From Gemmatimonadota bacterium (lineage in GTDB: Bacteria; Gemmatimonadota; Gemmatimonadetes; Longimicrobiales; Longimicrobiaceae), in NCBI GenBank assembly GCA_028287185.1, contig JAQBQD010000153.1:1-64000 (forward strand): DNA of 64,000 nucleotides, given 5' to 3'. How positions within the stretch are numbered: the stretch's first letter is position 1; the number at the start of each line of letters is the position of its first letter. Made by a program: the position numbers and the translations under genes. Below are positions 63,988 to 64,000 of the stretch, one piece after another. The notes under the pieces were generated by a model that saw only the letters and a program-made list of their open reading frames with translations, searched no databases and was not told where the DNA came from.

Positions 63988-64000
63988 CCTCGTCCACGGC

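Overview
The window is one stretch of a very GC-rich bacterial chromosome with no rRNA, tRNA, phage, transposase or CRISPR array that I can see. The gene mix points to Gemmatimonadota, most likely a Longimicrobium-like bacterium: MacB/FtsX permeases of the ADOP type with their own HlyD protein and ATPase, a TonB receptor with a carboxypeptidase-regulatory-like N-terminus, many small lipoproteins and secreted proteins of unknown function, a short (302-residue) housekeeping-type sigma factor, and a cyanophycin cluster. The assignment rests on gene content and base composition only; Acidobacteria would be the next guess.

Layout. 1-6.3 kb: leftward ABC export operon (small membrane ORF, HlyD adaptor, ATPase, two ADOP permeases, the last cut by the window edge). 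6.6-7.6 kb: a small basic protein with an in-frame stop, and an acidic protein. 7.9-13.5 kb: a probable metal (copper-type) locus on the minus strand: a Met/His-bearing envelope protein, a TonB receptor, and two paralogous DUF2946-like Cys/His proteins. 13.7-19.6 kb: plus-strand AI-2E-type permease, secreted caspase-like protease, Pycsar-effector-like membrane protein, and a LamG lipoprotein. 20-29 kb: minus-strand housekeeping block: nucleotidyltransferase, thiC under a TPP riboswitch, a TPR protein coupled to a histidine kinase, rsgA, sigma factor, thioesterase. 29.7-38 kb: quinone oxidoreductase, cell-wall amidase, AIM24 protein, TMEM175-type channel, lon. 38.5-45.6 kb: Nudix hydrolase, an atypical low-GC gene, MoxR-type ATPase, LiaF-like protein, MFS carrier. 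45.9-54.4 kb: secreted and regulatory genes: an EXORDIUM-like protein, a TipAS-type MerR regulator with a clear operator, a NucA-type nuclease with a NuiA-type inhibitor, and a YpfJ-type metalloprotease. 54.6-61.9 kb: cyanophycin synthesis and degradation (cphA, a truncated cphA-like gene, cphB) followed by a glycosyltransferase and a deacetylase. 61.9-64 kb: two linked genes of unknown function.

Genes that appear to work together: the ABC export set; the receptor/DUF2946/Met-His set; the kinase-TPR pair (GTGA overlap); the secreted nuclease and its cytosolic inhibitor (TTGA overlap); and the cyanophycin set, where polymer synthesis, a second CphA N-domain protein and cyanophycinase are packed with a 13-base gap and a 17-base overlap.

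The signals I consider most novel are (i) the stand-alone CphA N-domain protein between cphA and cphB, which lacks the ATP-grasp and the Mur P-loop; (ii) a dispersed intergenic element, three copies, made of two hairpins whose paired bases covary; (iii) the nuclease/inhibitor pair; and (iv) the paired DUF2946-like genes at the receptor locus.
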